From Saezia sanguinis (lineage in GTDB: Bacteria; Pseudomonadota; Gammaproteobacteria; Burkholderiales; Burkholderiaceae_C), in the NCBI RefSeq assembly GCF_003991585.1, contig NZ_PQSP01000002.1, positions 452,420-516,419 of the forward strand: a stretch of 64,000 nucleotides of DNA, written 5' to 3'. A model generated the notes under the pieces. It searched no databases, was not told the origin of the DNA, and saw only the letters and a list, made by a program, of their open reading frames with translations. This document shows positions 27,491-37,000 of the stretch, one piece after another (position 1 is the stretch's first letter; each line of letters opens with the position of its first letter). The position numbers and the translations under genes are program-made.

Positions 27491-29176
27491 TTACATATCC
27501 ACATAGTTGGGGCCACCACCGCCTTCCGGCGCAACCCAGACGATGTTTTGTGTCGGGTCTTTGATGTCGCAGGTTTTACAGTGCACACAGTTCTGTGCGT
27601 TAATCTGCAAGCGCGGTTCCTGCCCATCTTCTTCGATGAATTCGTAAACACCGGCCGGACAGTAACGGCTTTCCGGGCCGGCGTAAATTTTCAGGTTTAC
27701 ATTCACCGGCACATTAGCGTCTTTCAGTGTCAGATGCGGCGGCTGGTTTTCCTCATGATTGGCATTGCTCAAAAAGACCGAGGACAAACGGTCAAATGTC
27801 AGTTTGCCATCCGGCTTGGGATAGTCAATGCGGGTGGATTCTGCCGCAGGCCGCAGGCTCTGGTAGTCGGCCTTGCTGTGGTGAATTGTCCAGGGCGGGT
27901 TGTTGATGCGCAATACCGGTAGCACCAGGTTTTCAATCCCTGTCATGAACGAGCCGATGTATAGCCCCTTCTTGAACCACTGCTTGAAGTTTCTGGCCTG
28001 ATTGAGCTCGGTATGCAGCCAACTGCGGCGGAACGCTTCGGGGTAGGCAATCAGTTCGTCGTGCTCGCGTCCTTGCGTCAGCGCCTCGCCAATAGCTTCC
28101 GCGGCCAGCATGCCGCTCTTAATCGCAGCGTGCGAACCCTTGATGCGGCTGGCGTTCAGGAAGCCGGCGTCACACCCGACCAGCGCACCACCCGGGAAAA
28201 TGGTCTTGGGCAGGCTGAGCAGGCCGCCGGCCGTGATGGCGCGTGCGCCGTAGCCAATGCGTTTGCCGCCTTCCAGGTAAGAGCGCAGAACCGGATGGGT
28301 TTTCCAGCGCTGCATTTCTTCAAACGGGCTCAGCCAGGGGTTGCTGTAATCCAGCCCGGTAATCAGCCCCAGTGTGACCTTGTTGCCTTCCATGTGGTAC
28401 ATGAAACCACCACCATAGGTCTTGCTGTCCATCGGCCAGCCGGCAGTATGCAGTACCAGGCCCGGGCGGTGTTTGGCCGGGTCGATTTCCCACAGCTCTT
28501 TAACACCAATGCCATAGGACTGCGGGTCGGCTTCGGCATCCAGTTTGAATTTGTCGATCAACTGCCGGCCCAGTTGGCCGCGCGCGCCTTCCGAAAAAAC
28601 CGTGTATTTGGCACGCAATTCCATGCCCAACTGGAAACTGTCTGTGGGCTGACCGTCTTTGCCGATGCCCATGTTGCCGGTGGCAACACCTGCCACAGCG
28701 CCTTTGTCGTCATACAGCACTTCCGTTGCAGCGAAACCGGGGAATATTTCGACCCCCAGCCCTTCGGCCTGTTCAGCCAGCCAGCGCACCAGGTTGCCTA
28801 GGCTGATGATGAAATTGCCGTCGTTGCGGAAGTTATAGGGCATGAAGATATGAGGAATGCCGATGGAACCCTTTTCGGTCAGAAACAGCATTTCATCTTC
28901 CAGCACCGGCTGATTCAGGGGGGCTCCTTTGGCTTTCCAGTCGGGGATCAGCTCGGTCAGTGAGTCTGGGTCAATGACTGTGCCTGCAAGAATGTGGGCG
29001 CCAGGCTCAGAACCTTTTTCTAATACACACACAGAAATTTCTTGACCCTTGGTTTGTGCCAGCTGTTTCAGCCGGATTGCCGTTGCCAGACCGCTGGGAC
29101 CTGCCCCGACCACAACAACGTCATAATCCATGGATTCACGTGGGCCATACTGTTCTAAAATTTCCTGATTAGTCAT
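27491..29176 (-). CDS. etfD: Electron transfer flavoprotein-ubiquinone oxidoreductase
   Basis: This is a membrane-associated FAD and 4Fe-4S enzyme that passes electrons from ETF (fatty acid and amino acid oxidation) to ubiquinone. It has 561 residues, as in the family. The FAD Rossmann motif is VVVVGAGPSGLATAIRL. The C-terminal iron-sulfur site is visible as YCPAGVYEF followed by NCVHCKTCDIKDP, giving four cysteines. The etfA and etfB genes are not in the window. The ATG at 29176 has a weak SD. It converges with the AsmA-like gene. Confidence 0.97.
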   Translation of the reverse strand: MTNQEILEQYGPRESMDYDVVVVGAGPSGLATAIRLKQLAQTKGQEISVCVLEKGSEPGAHILAGTVIDPDSLTELIPDWKAKGAPLNQPVLEDEMLFLTEKGSIGIPHIFMPYNFRNDGNFIISLGNLVRWLAEQAEGLGVEIFPGFAATEVLYDDKGAVAGVATGNMGIGKDGQPTDSFQLGMELRAKYTVFSEGARGQLGRQLIDKFKLDAEADPQSYGIGVKELWEIDPAKHRPGLVLHTAGWPMDSKTYGGGFMYHMEGNKVTLGLITGLDYSNPWLSPFEEMQRWKTHPVLRSYLEGGKRIGYGARAITAGGLLSLPKTIFPGGALVGCDAGFLNASRIKGSHAAIKSGMLAAEAIGEALTQGREHDELIAYPEAFRRSWLHTELNQARNFKQWFKKGLYIGSFMTGIENLVLPVLRINNPPWTIHHSKADYQSLRPAAESTRIDYPKPDGKLTFDRLSSVFLSNANHEENQPPHLTLKDANVPVNVNLKIYAGPESRYCPAGVYEFIEEDGQEPRLQINAQNCVHCKTCDIKDPTQNIVWVAPEGGGGPNYVDM

Positions 29177-29474
29177 GGGGTTGTCTCTGTATAAAAATAA
29201 ATGAATCTAAGCCATTCCGACTTAACGCTCAGGGGTTCGTTATGCGAACCTATCCATACATGAATTGAGGGCTGTCGGTTTGACAGGCGAAACAACGGTC
29301 CATATATGGAGATTTTGTATAGGTTTATATTATGTTCTAAAAACGATCTTCTGCAAATGTGTTCAGGTAATACGCGAACGCCAGACAACATTTCGTTGCA
29401 GAGGGCGGTCAGCGCAGTTGAATATGCATGCTGATGTGCGGTGAGATATGGTTGACAACGGCCATGGTTGGCTA
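29177..29474. other. Non-coding spacer between etfD and the hydrolase gene
   Basis: No gene is seen in these 298 bp. The spacer contains a stem-loop GGTTCG-TTATG-CGAACC (29234-29250), CTGTC-GGTTT-GACAG (29272-29286), and a 12-bp palindrome TCCATATATGGA (29299-29310). TTGACA (29280-29285) and TATATG (29303-29308) with 17-bp spacing form a plus-strand promoter-like pair without an obvious gene. Confidence 0.4.
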
Positions 29475-30536
29475 TCAGGGGCAGGGGTTTTCAATCTTCA
29501 TCGGGTTGAGCGCCATGCCGTCGCCCCAAAAGCCTAAAGACAACTGCTGATCGGTGCCATCGCCAAAAACGGTGGCTGCGAAAGAACCGCTCTTCAGGCC
29601 GTCCAGCAGACCGTCAGCGATCTTCCAGTAACCATAAAAATCCAGTTGGTTCAAAGAGGCGGATACCTCGTATTCAGGCAGGCCTTGCAGGGCGCGTGGG
29701 AAATCGTACCGTTGCAGGCTGAAGTTATAGCGGCTGTCAGGGGCTCCGGGAGAACCGTGCCCGGCCATGACTTTGCGGCCATTGTATGAGCTGGAAGGCA
29801 CCACCAGCATGATGCGATGTTCGCGTGGAATATGGCATAAACGCGCGGCAAGTTTGCGCGCCGTCGGCAGGCCAATGTCGTCATCTTCTCCTGTGATGAT
29901 GACAACAGGCAAGTCGGCCGGCAGCATTTCAACAGGGCCGTAAATGCTTTGTGTCCAGCGGCCATTGTCAGCGTGGTAGGCATCTCCGGGCGATACCAGC
30001 ATCATGGCGTCAGCCGGCGGCAGGCCATAATGTTCGGCGTTTAATGCCAGGTTGATTGAAATGGCCGACCCTACAGAAAAACCGTAATAAAGAGTCTGGC
30101 CCGGACGCGGAATCAGGCCAAATTCCTGTGACAGCACATTGAGTGCTTGCCGGTTGGCGTATCCTGCATTGTCTGTTACCAGTGGCGGTGGCGTGTGTTC
30201 TGAATCCTGATAAACCGGGTAAATCACCGCATGCCCGCTGCGTACCAGGTGGTCGATCAGGGCACCGAAGTTCATCGGGTTCATGCCCTGCCAGCCGTGG
30301 TGGAATAAAACCACCGGAATGGCATCTTCCACACGCGGTTGCGCCGGTACAAACAGATAAGCGCGCTGTGCGCCATCGCCCACCACGCGCATCTCGACGG
30401 CGGCATGTACCTCGCGTGCCTTGTAGGCCTGCGGGGTGAACATGGATAGGTCCGGGCTGGGTTGTGCTTGAGCGGATAACGTCATAGCCAGCAGGAAAAT
30501 TAAAACAAATGATGGCAAACTGAAAGTAAAACGCAT
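29475..30536 (-). CDS. Secreted alpha/beta hydrolase
   Basis: The protein has 353 residues. The N-terminus RFTFSLPSFVLIFLLAMTLS followed by AQAQP is a clear Sec signal peptide with cleavage near AQA. The mature part has PVVLFHHGWQG (oxyanion region), the nucleophile elbow YYGFSVGSAIS and VIITGEDDDIGLP, where an acid is expected. A His occurs in AGHGSPG. The substrate is unknown; a lipase or esterase-like periplasmic or secreted enzyme is likely. The frame runs back to 30662, but the ATG at 30536 gives the only sensible signal peptide. It lies about 100 bp downstream of the PhyH-type gene on the same strand. Confidence 0.75.
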   Translation of the reverse strand: MRFTFSLPSFVLIFLLAMTLSAQAQPSPDLSMFTPQAYKAREVHAAVEMRVVGDGAQRAYLFVPAQPRVEDAIPVVLFHHGWQGMNPMNFGALIDHLVRSGHAVIYPVYQDSEHTPPPLVTDNAGYANRQALNVLSQEFGLIPRPGQTLYYGFSVGSAISINLALNAEHYGLPPADAMMLVSPGDAYHADNGRWTQSIYGPVEMLPADLPVVIITGEDDDIGLPTARKLAARLCHIPREHRIMLVVPSSSYNGRKVMAGHGSPGAPDSRYNFSLQRYDFPRALQGLPEYEVSASLNQLDFYGYWKIADGLLDGLKSGSFAATVFGDGTDQQLSLGFWGDGMALNPMKIENPCP

Positions 30537-30633
30537 GGAACAGAATTCAAAACAATGCAGCATCATAACAGGAGTGCTTGATGCATGGCATGAATGAATA
30601 GCGTGTAGGCTAAAGACGCTTTGTTTTGATGCT

Positions 30634-31323
30634 TTATACGGCCATTTCCCATTGCAGTCCATAGGGAAGGTCAGCCGGGCCCATCAGGAAGTGCAGCAGG
30701 CGTCGTTTGCTGTGGCCGCTGGCTTTGGAAGAGGCATGCAGTGTCATGGGCTTCATGGCGATAACGGTTCCGGTGGCCGCGGTAAGTGTGACCTCTTCCC
30801 GGTCTTGTGCGCTGTCAGGTGCATAGTCAATATGGTGATGGGTGCGCGGATAAACTTTCAACGGCCCGTCTGTTTCAGTGCAAGGCTCCAGATGCAGCCG
30901 CAATGCCAGCATCTGCCGCATAATCGATTCAGGCGGCTGCATAAAGACCTGTCCTTCTTTTTCAGACCATCCTTGCAGTTGGGGGTGGTCGACACGCTGT
31001 GCTACCGGCGCGCTGAGATCCTGGTGGATGGAAACCAGCCAGTTGCGATCGGCCGATTTTTCAAAATAAGTGCATTGAACCGCAACCGCATCGGGCACCA
31101 GCAGGGGTTTAATGGCGGGGTGTGTTTTCAACTGGCGTGCCAGTTCCTGACACCAGGGCAAAGAAAGCGCTGTACGTGAACTGCGTGAGCGGGTCTGAAA
31201 CGGCGCTGTATGTTGCAGCAGTTGAGCGCATTGGGCTTCGGAAAGCACATTGGGGATAACCGCATAACCTTGCGTGTGCAGAAAATCGGGGGAGCTGGTG
31301 TGTTGTAATTCAGTGCTGAGCAT
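30634..31323 (-). CDS. Phytanoyl-CoA dioxygenase (PhyH) family protein
   Basis: This is a 229-residue Fe(II)/2-oxoglutarate oxygenase of the PhyH type. GYAVIPNVLSEAQC is the usual opening strand. The HxD iron ligands appear in SIHQDLSAP, and the distal His in MTLHASSKA follows after GPLKVYPRTHH. Arg in HSKRRLLHF may bind 2-oxoglutarate. Such enzymes hydroxylate small molecules in the cytosol, and the substrate is unknown. The ATG at 31323 is preferred over the upstream frame (31365) because AAAGGAG stands before it. It is followed by the secreted hydrolase and preceded by the LMW-PTP-like gene on the same strand. Confidence 0.8.
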   Translation of the reverse strand: MLSTELQHTSSPDFLHTQGYAVIPNVLSEAQCAQLLQHTAPFQTRSRSSRTALSLPWCQELARQLKTHPAIKPLLVPDAVAVQCTYFEKSADRNWLVSIHQDLSAPVAQRVDHPQLQGWSEKEGQVFMQPPESIMRQMLALRLHLEPCTETDGPLKVYPRTHHHIDYAPDSAQDREEVTLTAATGTVIAMKPMTLHASSKASGHSKRRLLHFLMGPADLPYGLQWEMAV

Positions 31324-31370
31324 GATGGATGTGGTTCTCCTTTTTAGCAGGGGAGGGGGGCGCAACGGAT

Positions 31371-31697
31371 TTATCCGGGCAGATAAGGGCTGACTTTTAT
31401 TTTGAGTAGCTGAACCAGGGCAGGTTCCATGTAATCGTAGTCGTCAGGAATGCCCAGACAGATGATGCGCTGGTTTTTGATATAAGGTCTGAATTTCTGT
31501 TGCAGTTTATTGCGGTGCTTTTTCTCCATGACAAAAATCGTATCGGCCCACTCGAGCAGGTCTGGCGTCAGCGGAGTTTCTGCATCGTGATTCAGTCCGG
31601 CTGAACTAACCTCAATATGAGGGTAACTGGCAAAAACCTGCTCAGCGGTTGGGCTGCGCAGGCGATTCTGGCTGCAAAGAAAAAGGATTTTTTTCAT
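31371..31697 (-). CDS. Small LMW protein tyrosine phosphatase-like protein
   Basis: This protein of 108 residues begins KKILFLCSQNRLRSPTAEQ. LCSQNRLRS is the C-x5-R-S loop of low molecular weight tyrosine phosphatases, although the usual form is CxGNxCRS. SSAGL follows, as in the family. It is shorter than normal LMW-PTPs (about 150), and the usual DPD loop is replaced by IPDDYDYMEP. It may act on phosphotyrosine or on another phosphate ester. It precedes the PhyH gene by 47 bp on the same strand. Confidence 0.72.
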   Translation of the reverse strand: MKKILFLCSQNRLRSPTAEQVFASYPHIEVSSAGLNHDAETPLTPDLLEWADTIFVMEKKHRNKLQQKFRPYIKNQRIICLGIPDDYDYMEPALVQLLKIKVSPYLPG

Positions 31698-31850
31698 AAA
31701 AGTGTTGGACTTTAGCTTTGTCTATCTACCATATCATGAAATTATTTACGCAATGGCGTTAATCAAGCAAAGAATGTGGTGCCTGATCTGGCAAAGTAGC
31801 GGGCAAAAACCGAGCAGGCTGGTAAAAAATGCGGAGTTCATGGATAATAA

Positions 31851-31876
31851 GCGCTCGGTTTAAAATAAACCAAGAG
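31851..31876. repeat. Stem-loop upstream of tRNA-Leu
   Basis: GGTTTA-AAA-TAAACC (31857-31871) is extended by GCTC and GAGC with a small bulge. It lies in the 231-bp spacer between the LMW-PTP-like gene and the tRNA, which holds nothing else recognisable. Confidence 0.4.
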
Positions 31877-31928
31877 CTTTAAGCGCGTATCCATCATACG
31901 GGTAGGTTGCACAAGCTTGTCCAGTCTG

Positions 31929-32013
31929 GCCCCGGTGATGAAATCGGTAGACATAGGGGACTTAAAATCCCCAGGCGAAAGCCGTGCGGGTTCAAGTCCC
32001 GCCTGGGGCACCA
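31929..32013 (+). tRNA. tRNA-Leu (anticodon UAA)
   Basis: The 85-nt tRNA includes an encoded CCA (32011-32013). The acceptor arm GCCCCGG pairs with CTGGGGC, one pair being G-T. The anticodon arm GGGGA-CTTAAAA-TCCCC shows anticodon TAA. A long variable arm (a class II tRNA such as Leu) is present, and GGTTCAAGTCC is the T-arm. The AT-rich accessory block begins directly after it, as often found for tRNA-Leu integration sites. Confidence 0.96.
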
Positions 32014-32627
32014 TTTTCATTCTTATATGATCTTTCAAGCTCTCTAGCGTATTGAAAACAAAAGAGAAGAGCGAAGTTTAGATCTCATAAAGAACTACAA
32101 ATCCCCGCTGATGCTCAGGCAACTCAGTACATGATTTATACAGCACTGAGTTCGAAGTAGTGCATAAAAGAGGAATCAAACAAATTCGGCTTTTTATTTA
32201 TACTGGCTTTTCTGTTAATGTTCATACAAGTGAGCAAGCAGAACTTGTGAACGAGTCAGCGCTATTCTTCTGCTCTCAGAATCTCTATAACAGAGCCAGC
32301 GAACATAGTCCATACTGTGGGCTCGTGTGATTCTTAGGTGTATTAGACATGGTAGAGTGTAAGTTCAGTATGTTTAAAGTATATTAAATGCGTATAAGTC
32401 TTGGTATTGAGCTTTCATAACAGACTTCTATCTGAGATTAGAAATACGAAACTAAACGCTGTTACGGTGTTAGATAAATAATAATTCTCATTCAATTAAT
32501 TTGAGTGTATTAATCACCAAATTTGTGAATTAGTTCCACATCTGCGTTTGTAATCCAGAACGGAATTACTATATAAATAAAATATAGTCTTCTTGACTTT
32601 CTAAACTTTCAAGGAGATTGTTTAGGT
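32014..32627. other. AT-rich non-coding stretch after tRNA-Leu
   Basis: No coding region was recognised in 614 bp. The base composition is clearly richer in A and T than the flanks. It holds a weak Fur-like sequence (32473-32493) and a 7-bp inverted repeat ACTATAT/ATATAGT (32568-32574 and 32582-32588). AAGGAG (32611-32616) is the SD of the next gene. No direct repeat of the tRNA 3' end was found further downstream by eye. Confidence 0.5.
32473..32493. promoter_or_regulatory. Weak Fur-box-like sequence
   Basis: GATAAATAATAATTCTCATTC resembles the AT-rich Fur operator in part, with about 11 matches over a 15-base core. It stands about 135 bp before the heptosyltransferase gene, whose product family binds iron. 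The match is imperfect and lies in AT-rich DNA, so chance is possible. Confidence 0.25.
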
Positions 32628-33866
32628 ATGGTTTTAACAATGAATCCACACGATGCAGTATTCTCCGGTAAGACAGAGCAACCTGATGGAACAGTGGCGT
32701 ACTCTGTGATGCCACCTGCTATTCCTACACAGGAAGGGGCTGAAGGCATACGCTATGACTTTAATGATGGTGCTCGTGTCTTGTTGCCAAAAGGGCAATG
32801 GCATGTAGAAATTATTGACGCAGAGTCGGGTAACATTCTTTTTGCCTGTGATTCTGATGAGGGCTGGGTGCAAAGCACCAAAAAGTATTATGTGCGTTTT
32901 ATACTCCGAGTCTGGAGGCGCGGAGAAAAAACACCGTTACTGGATCACACGCTGGATCTGAAGAACAGGCCGGTTTTGATTTCTTTTCCTGTGGGAACAA
33001 TCGGCGATATCATTGGCTGGTTTCCGCATGCAGAGCGCTTTTACCAGCAACATGGCTGCAGGCTTGAGTGCACGCTAGGTCAGGAATTAATTGATCTTTT
33101 TAAGGATCAATATCCTGATATGCGGCTTAATACACCTCAAATGGTCAGCACAGAGGCTCCTTACGCAACATATCGTATTGGTCTTTTTTTTGGTGGTGAC
33201 GTTAATTCGCAGCCAATTGATTTTCGCATGGTTGGGCTTCATCGTACGGCAGGATACATCCTCGGAGTTGATCCTTCAGAAGAGCCTCCACGGCTTAAGT
33301 TGGATGCTCCACGTCGTATCAAAGAACCTTATGTATGTATCGCGGCACAGTCCAGTTGCCAAGCCAAATACTGGAATAATGGAATGGGTTGGCACCTAGT
33401 GGTTGAGCACCTTAAGAAGCTTGGCTACCGAGTTTTATGCATTGATAAACAGGCTGTATATGGGCAGGGTTATGTATGGAACCACATTCCCTATGGGGCG
33501 GAAGATTTTACGGGAGATATCTCTTTGCAGGAGCGGGTTGCATTGTTGCAGCACGCTGATTTTTTTGTGGGTTTGAGCAGTGGGCTTTCATGGCTGGCGT
33601 GGGCCTGTCATGTTCCTGTGGTCCTCATCAGTGGCTTTACTTTGCCAACCTGTGAGTTTAAAACCCCGTATCGAGTCTACAGCACACATGGTTGTATGGG
33701 ATGCTGGGATGATATCAATCTTAATTTTGATCATAAAGATTTTTTTTGGTGTCCTCGCTTAAAGGGCACGGAACGTCAGTACGAATGCACGCGTTTAATT
33801 ACCGGTCAGCAGGTTATCGGGCATATTGACCGGTTATATCAAACATTGCAACATTCTTCAACATAG
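32628..33866 (+). CDS. Autotransporter strand-loop-strand O-heptosyltransferase (TibC/AAH-like)
   Basis: This is a 412-residue member of the bacterial autotransporter heptosyltransferase family. It transfers heptose from ADP-heptose to serines of AIDA-type passengers in the cytosol before export. After an N-terminal beta domain, SFPVGTIGDIIGWFPHAERF is the first part of the GT fold. FVGLSSGLSWLAWA is the nucleotide-sugar region. Four cysteines near the C-terminus, Cys356, Cys359, Cys375 and Cys387 (HGCMGCWDD, FWCPR, YECTR), match the iron-binding site of TibC. The gene stands just before an AIDA-like autotransporter, its expected substrate. The SD is AAGGAG at 32611-32616. Base composition is more AT-rich than that of the housekeeping genes. 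Confidence 0.93.
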   Translation: MVLTMNPHDAVFSGKTEQPDGTVAYSVMPPAIPTQEGAEGIRYDFNDGARVLLPKGQWHVEIIDAESGNILFACDSDEGWVQSTKKYYVRFILRVWRRGEKTPLLDHTLDLKNRPVLISFPVGTIGDIIGWFPHAERFYQQHGCRLECTLGQELIDLFKDQYPDMRLNTPQMVSTEAPYATYRIGLFFGGDVNSQPIDFRMVGLHRTAGYILGVDPSEEPPRLKLDAPRRIKEPYVCIAAQSSCQAKYWNNGMGWHLVVEHLKKLGYRVLCIDKQAVYGQGYVWNHIPYGAEDFTGDISLQERVALLQHADFFVGLSSGLSWLAWACHVPVVLISGFTLPTCEFKTPYRVYSTHGCMGCWDDINLNFDHKDFFWCPRLKGTERQYECTRLITGQQVIGHIDRLYQTLQHSST

Positions 33867-34004
33867 GTATTGAAGTCGTCCTTCTGGATAAAAGGAGTAT
33901 TAACGAAAGTGTGATGGAGCATCGATTCGAGGGTCAGGGACCATGCGACTTACATCATGCGGAAGTTTAAATTTTAGCGATAGCAGCCCCGAAAGGTAAT
34001 AAAA

Positions 34005-37000
34005 ATGGGACATAAAAATAATCTGAATCGCAGCTACCGAATTGTCTGGAGCGAAAGTCGGCAAACTTGGGTGGCTGCATCTGAACTAGCAAAAGGGCAC
34101 AGCCGTGCTTCATGCACAAGCGTAAAACAGTTGGTGCTGGCAGTTGTTGCGGGAACCATTCTGGCAGGGCAATTAACGCAACCGGTTTTAGCGCAGTCTT
34201 TCACACCTGTAGTCAGTGGTACGGTCAGTGGAGAGACTATCACCAGTGGAACACAGAGCGTGATTTCCGGTGGTGTGGCTAATGGGGGTGCGATTAATAT
34301 CGGTGGCGTTCAAAATGTTTCTAATGGGGGAAGCACAAACAATATCGCTGTCAACAGTGGTGGACGACAGAATGTTTATGCTGGAGGGGTGACTTCCAGC
34401 ATAGCAGTCAATACCGGTGGGCAGCAACGAGTTTCCGGCGGGACTGCTGAGGGGACTACGCTTTCGGGTGTTTTCAATTCCAGCGATTCAGGGTTTCAAT
34501 ATGTTTATGCCGGAGGTGTTGCGAACAATACGATCATTAATAGTGGCGGAGATCAGCGCTTATATTCGGGTGCAACCGCTAATTCATCGGTTTTAAATAG
34601 CGGCGGAATACAGCGAGTTTCTTCAGGTGGAACAGCAGTCGGAACGGTGTTCAATGGCGGTGGGCAGTATGTTTACGATGGTGCGGTGGTCAGCGGTGCA
34701 CACGTCGTGAGTGGTGGGCAGACGGTCAGTGCCGGGGGGGCAGCCGTAGGTACGATTTTAGAAACCAATGGGCGGCAGAATGTGTGGGCGGGAGGTATTG
34801 TCAGCGATACTGTCTTTAACGGTGGGTGGCAGTATCTTTATAACGGAGCTACGGTTAGTGGAGCTAATATTGTCAGTGGCGGACAAACCATCAACTCTGG
34901 GGGAACGGCGGTCAGTTCAATTCTCACGAGTGGGGCAATTCAATATATTTCAGCAGGCGGCAATGCGGTTGATACGGTATTCAGTGGTGGTCGGCAATAC
35001 CTTTACGGTGCGGTAGTTAGCGGTGCACAGATTGATGATGGCACACAGATCGTCAGTGCTGGCGGTTCGGCAGTTGGCACAACATTAGGCAGCAGTGGCA
35101 GGCAGAATGTATTCGCTGGCGGCAGTGCAATTGGTACTGTTTTTGATGGAGGAGGGCAGTACATTTATGATGGCGCAGTGGTCAGTGGCGCGCAGATTGC
35201 TAATGGGGAGCAAAGAGTTAATTCTGGTGGCTCTGCAGCAGATACAAGGCTTAATGGTGGCACGCAGTACGTGTATGACGGAGGACTAGCAAGCAATGCA
35301 GTCATAGAAGACGGTGGGCGCCAGATTATTTCCAGTGGCGGACAGGCAACCTCGGCAATTGTGAATAACAATGGGCGGCAATACGTGTCCGCTGGAGCAG
35401 TAGCTACAGGCACGATTGTCAATAGTGGCGCCAGACAGGATATATACTCCACAGGGGTTGCACTGGATACAACTGTCAATGCGGGTGGTGTGCAGCGAGT
35501 ATCTGCTGGTGGCAGTGCGGTTGATACAGTGATTGATGCCGGTGGGATACAAACAATTTCTTCAGGCGGTTTTGCAACAGATACTGATATTGCAGCAGGG
35601 GGGCTCCAGAATATATCTTCGGGAGGGAGTGCTGACAATACGATCATTCACAGTGCCGGTGTGCAACGAGTGTATTCCGGTGCTGTTGCCGTAGATACGA
35701 CTATTGACAACAGCGGTGCGCAGTATGTGTATGGGGGAGGTGTCGCAGTCAATACAACGGTTAATACAGGAGGGATACTGAATATATCGGATGGGGGGAT
35801 TTTAGAAGGATTTACTCTGGTAGTCGGGGATGCGCAACTGAATGCAAGTACCACTTTTGTCAACAATGGAGTGCTGACGTTAAACCAGACTGCAGACAAT
35901 ACATTGGCTGCAACAATCTCGGGAGCAGGCAGTCTTGTCAAAGATGGAAATAATACCCTGATACTTACAGGCGTTAACAGCTATACCGGGGGCACCACTG
36001 TGGTTGGTGGGAGCCTATATATAGGTGACATTGCCGGTAGTCCGGCACGGTTGGCGAGCGACGTCAATGTCCAAAACGGAGCCATCCTTGGTGGTCATGG
36101 GCAAATAGCGGGTCATGTTACTGTTGACAGTGGAGGCACTTTATCTCCCGGCACGGGTGCAGTTGGTACTCTTACAACAGGGCAAGTCACTCTCAAAGGC
36201 GGCTCCATCTTGGATGTAGACGCACACCCTGACCACAATGTCGGACGTGTCGTGGCTGACTCTGCTCTTGGAGGAGGCAACGGTACCGTTACCATCGAGC
36301 CCGGCGCAGCCTTACAAATTTGGGGTGGTGCGGGCACTTGGGCCGAAGAATTCAGCTATGTTATTGTCGACAGCGATCAGGGTGTCAGTGGGCAGTTCAG
36401 TACTGTGGACAGCAATCTGGCGTTTTTGACGTCGCTGGTAGACTACAGCAATCCTGACCAGGTACGACTCACACTGGTACGTAACAACACCAGCTTTCCT
36501 TCAGTCGGGGGTAGTGAGAATCAGCAAAATACAGGAGCTGGCATAGAAGGCCTGGGAGAGAACAACCCAATTTATGAGACAATCGTCAGCATGGATGCAT
36601 GGCAGGCACGCAACGCCTTTGACAGTCTCAGCGGAGAGATTCATGCCAGTGTCAAAAGTGCCCTTCTTATCAACAGCCGCTATCCGAGGCTTGCTATTAC
36701 GCAGCACCTTTCCGATGCTTCGGGCCTTTTAGCGCCGGAAACGGACATCAACAAAAACTTGTGGGTCAATGTCTGGGCGCATGATGGTCATGTCAAAGCA
36801 GATGGCAATGCTTCCAAACTTGATAATCGAGGGCTTGGTGTGCTGATTGGTTCAGATCTGTACACCAGTGCCGATGAAACTACTGTATTTGGTGTGGCTG
36901 CCGGCTATGAGCATACCAAACTCAGCACAGACCGTTTGCGTCATTCCGATGCAGACATTAATGCCATCCACCTGCTGGCTTACGGACGCACCAGTGTAGG

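Noticed and set aside
34230..35830. Repetitive DNA that could be taken for a CRISPR or satellite array
   Set aside because: The repeats are in frame and encode strand-loop-strand units of the autotransporter, with degenerate DNA copies.
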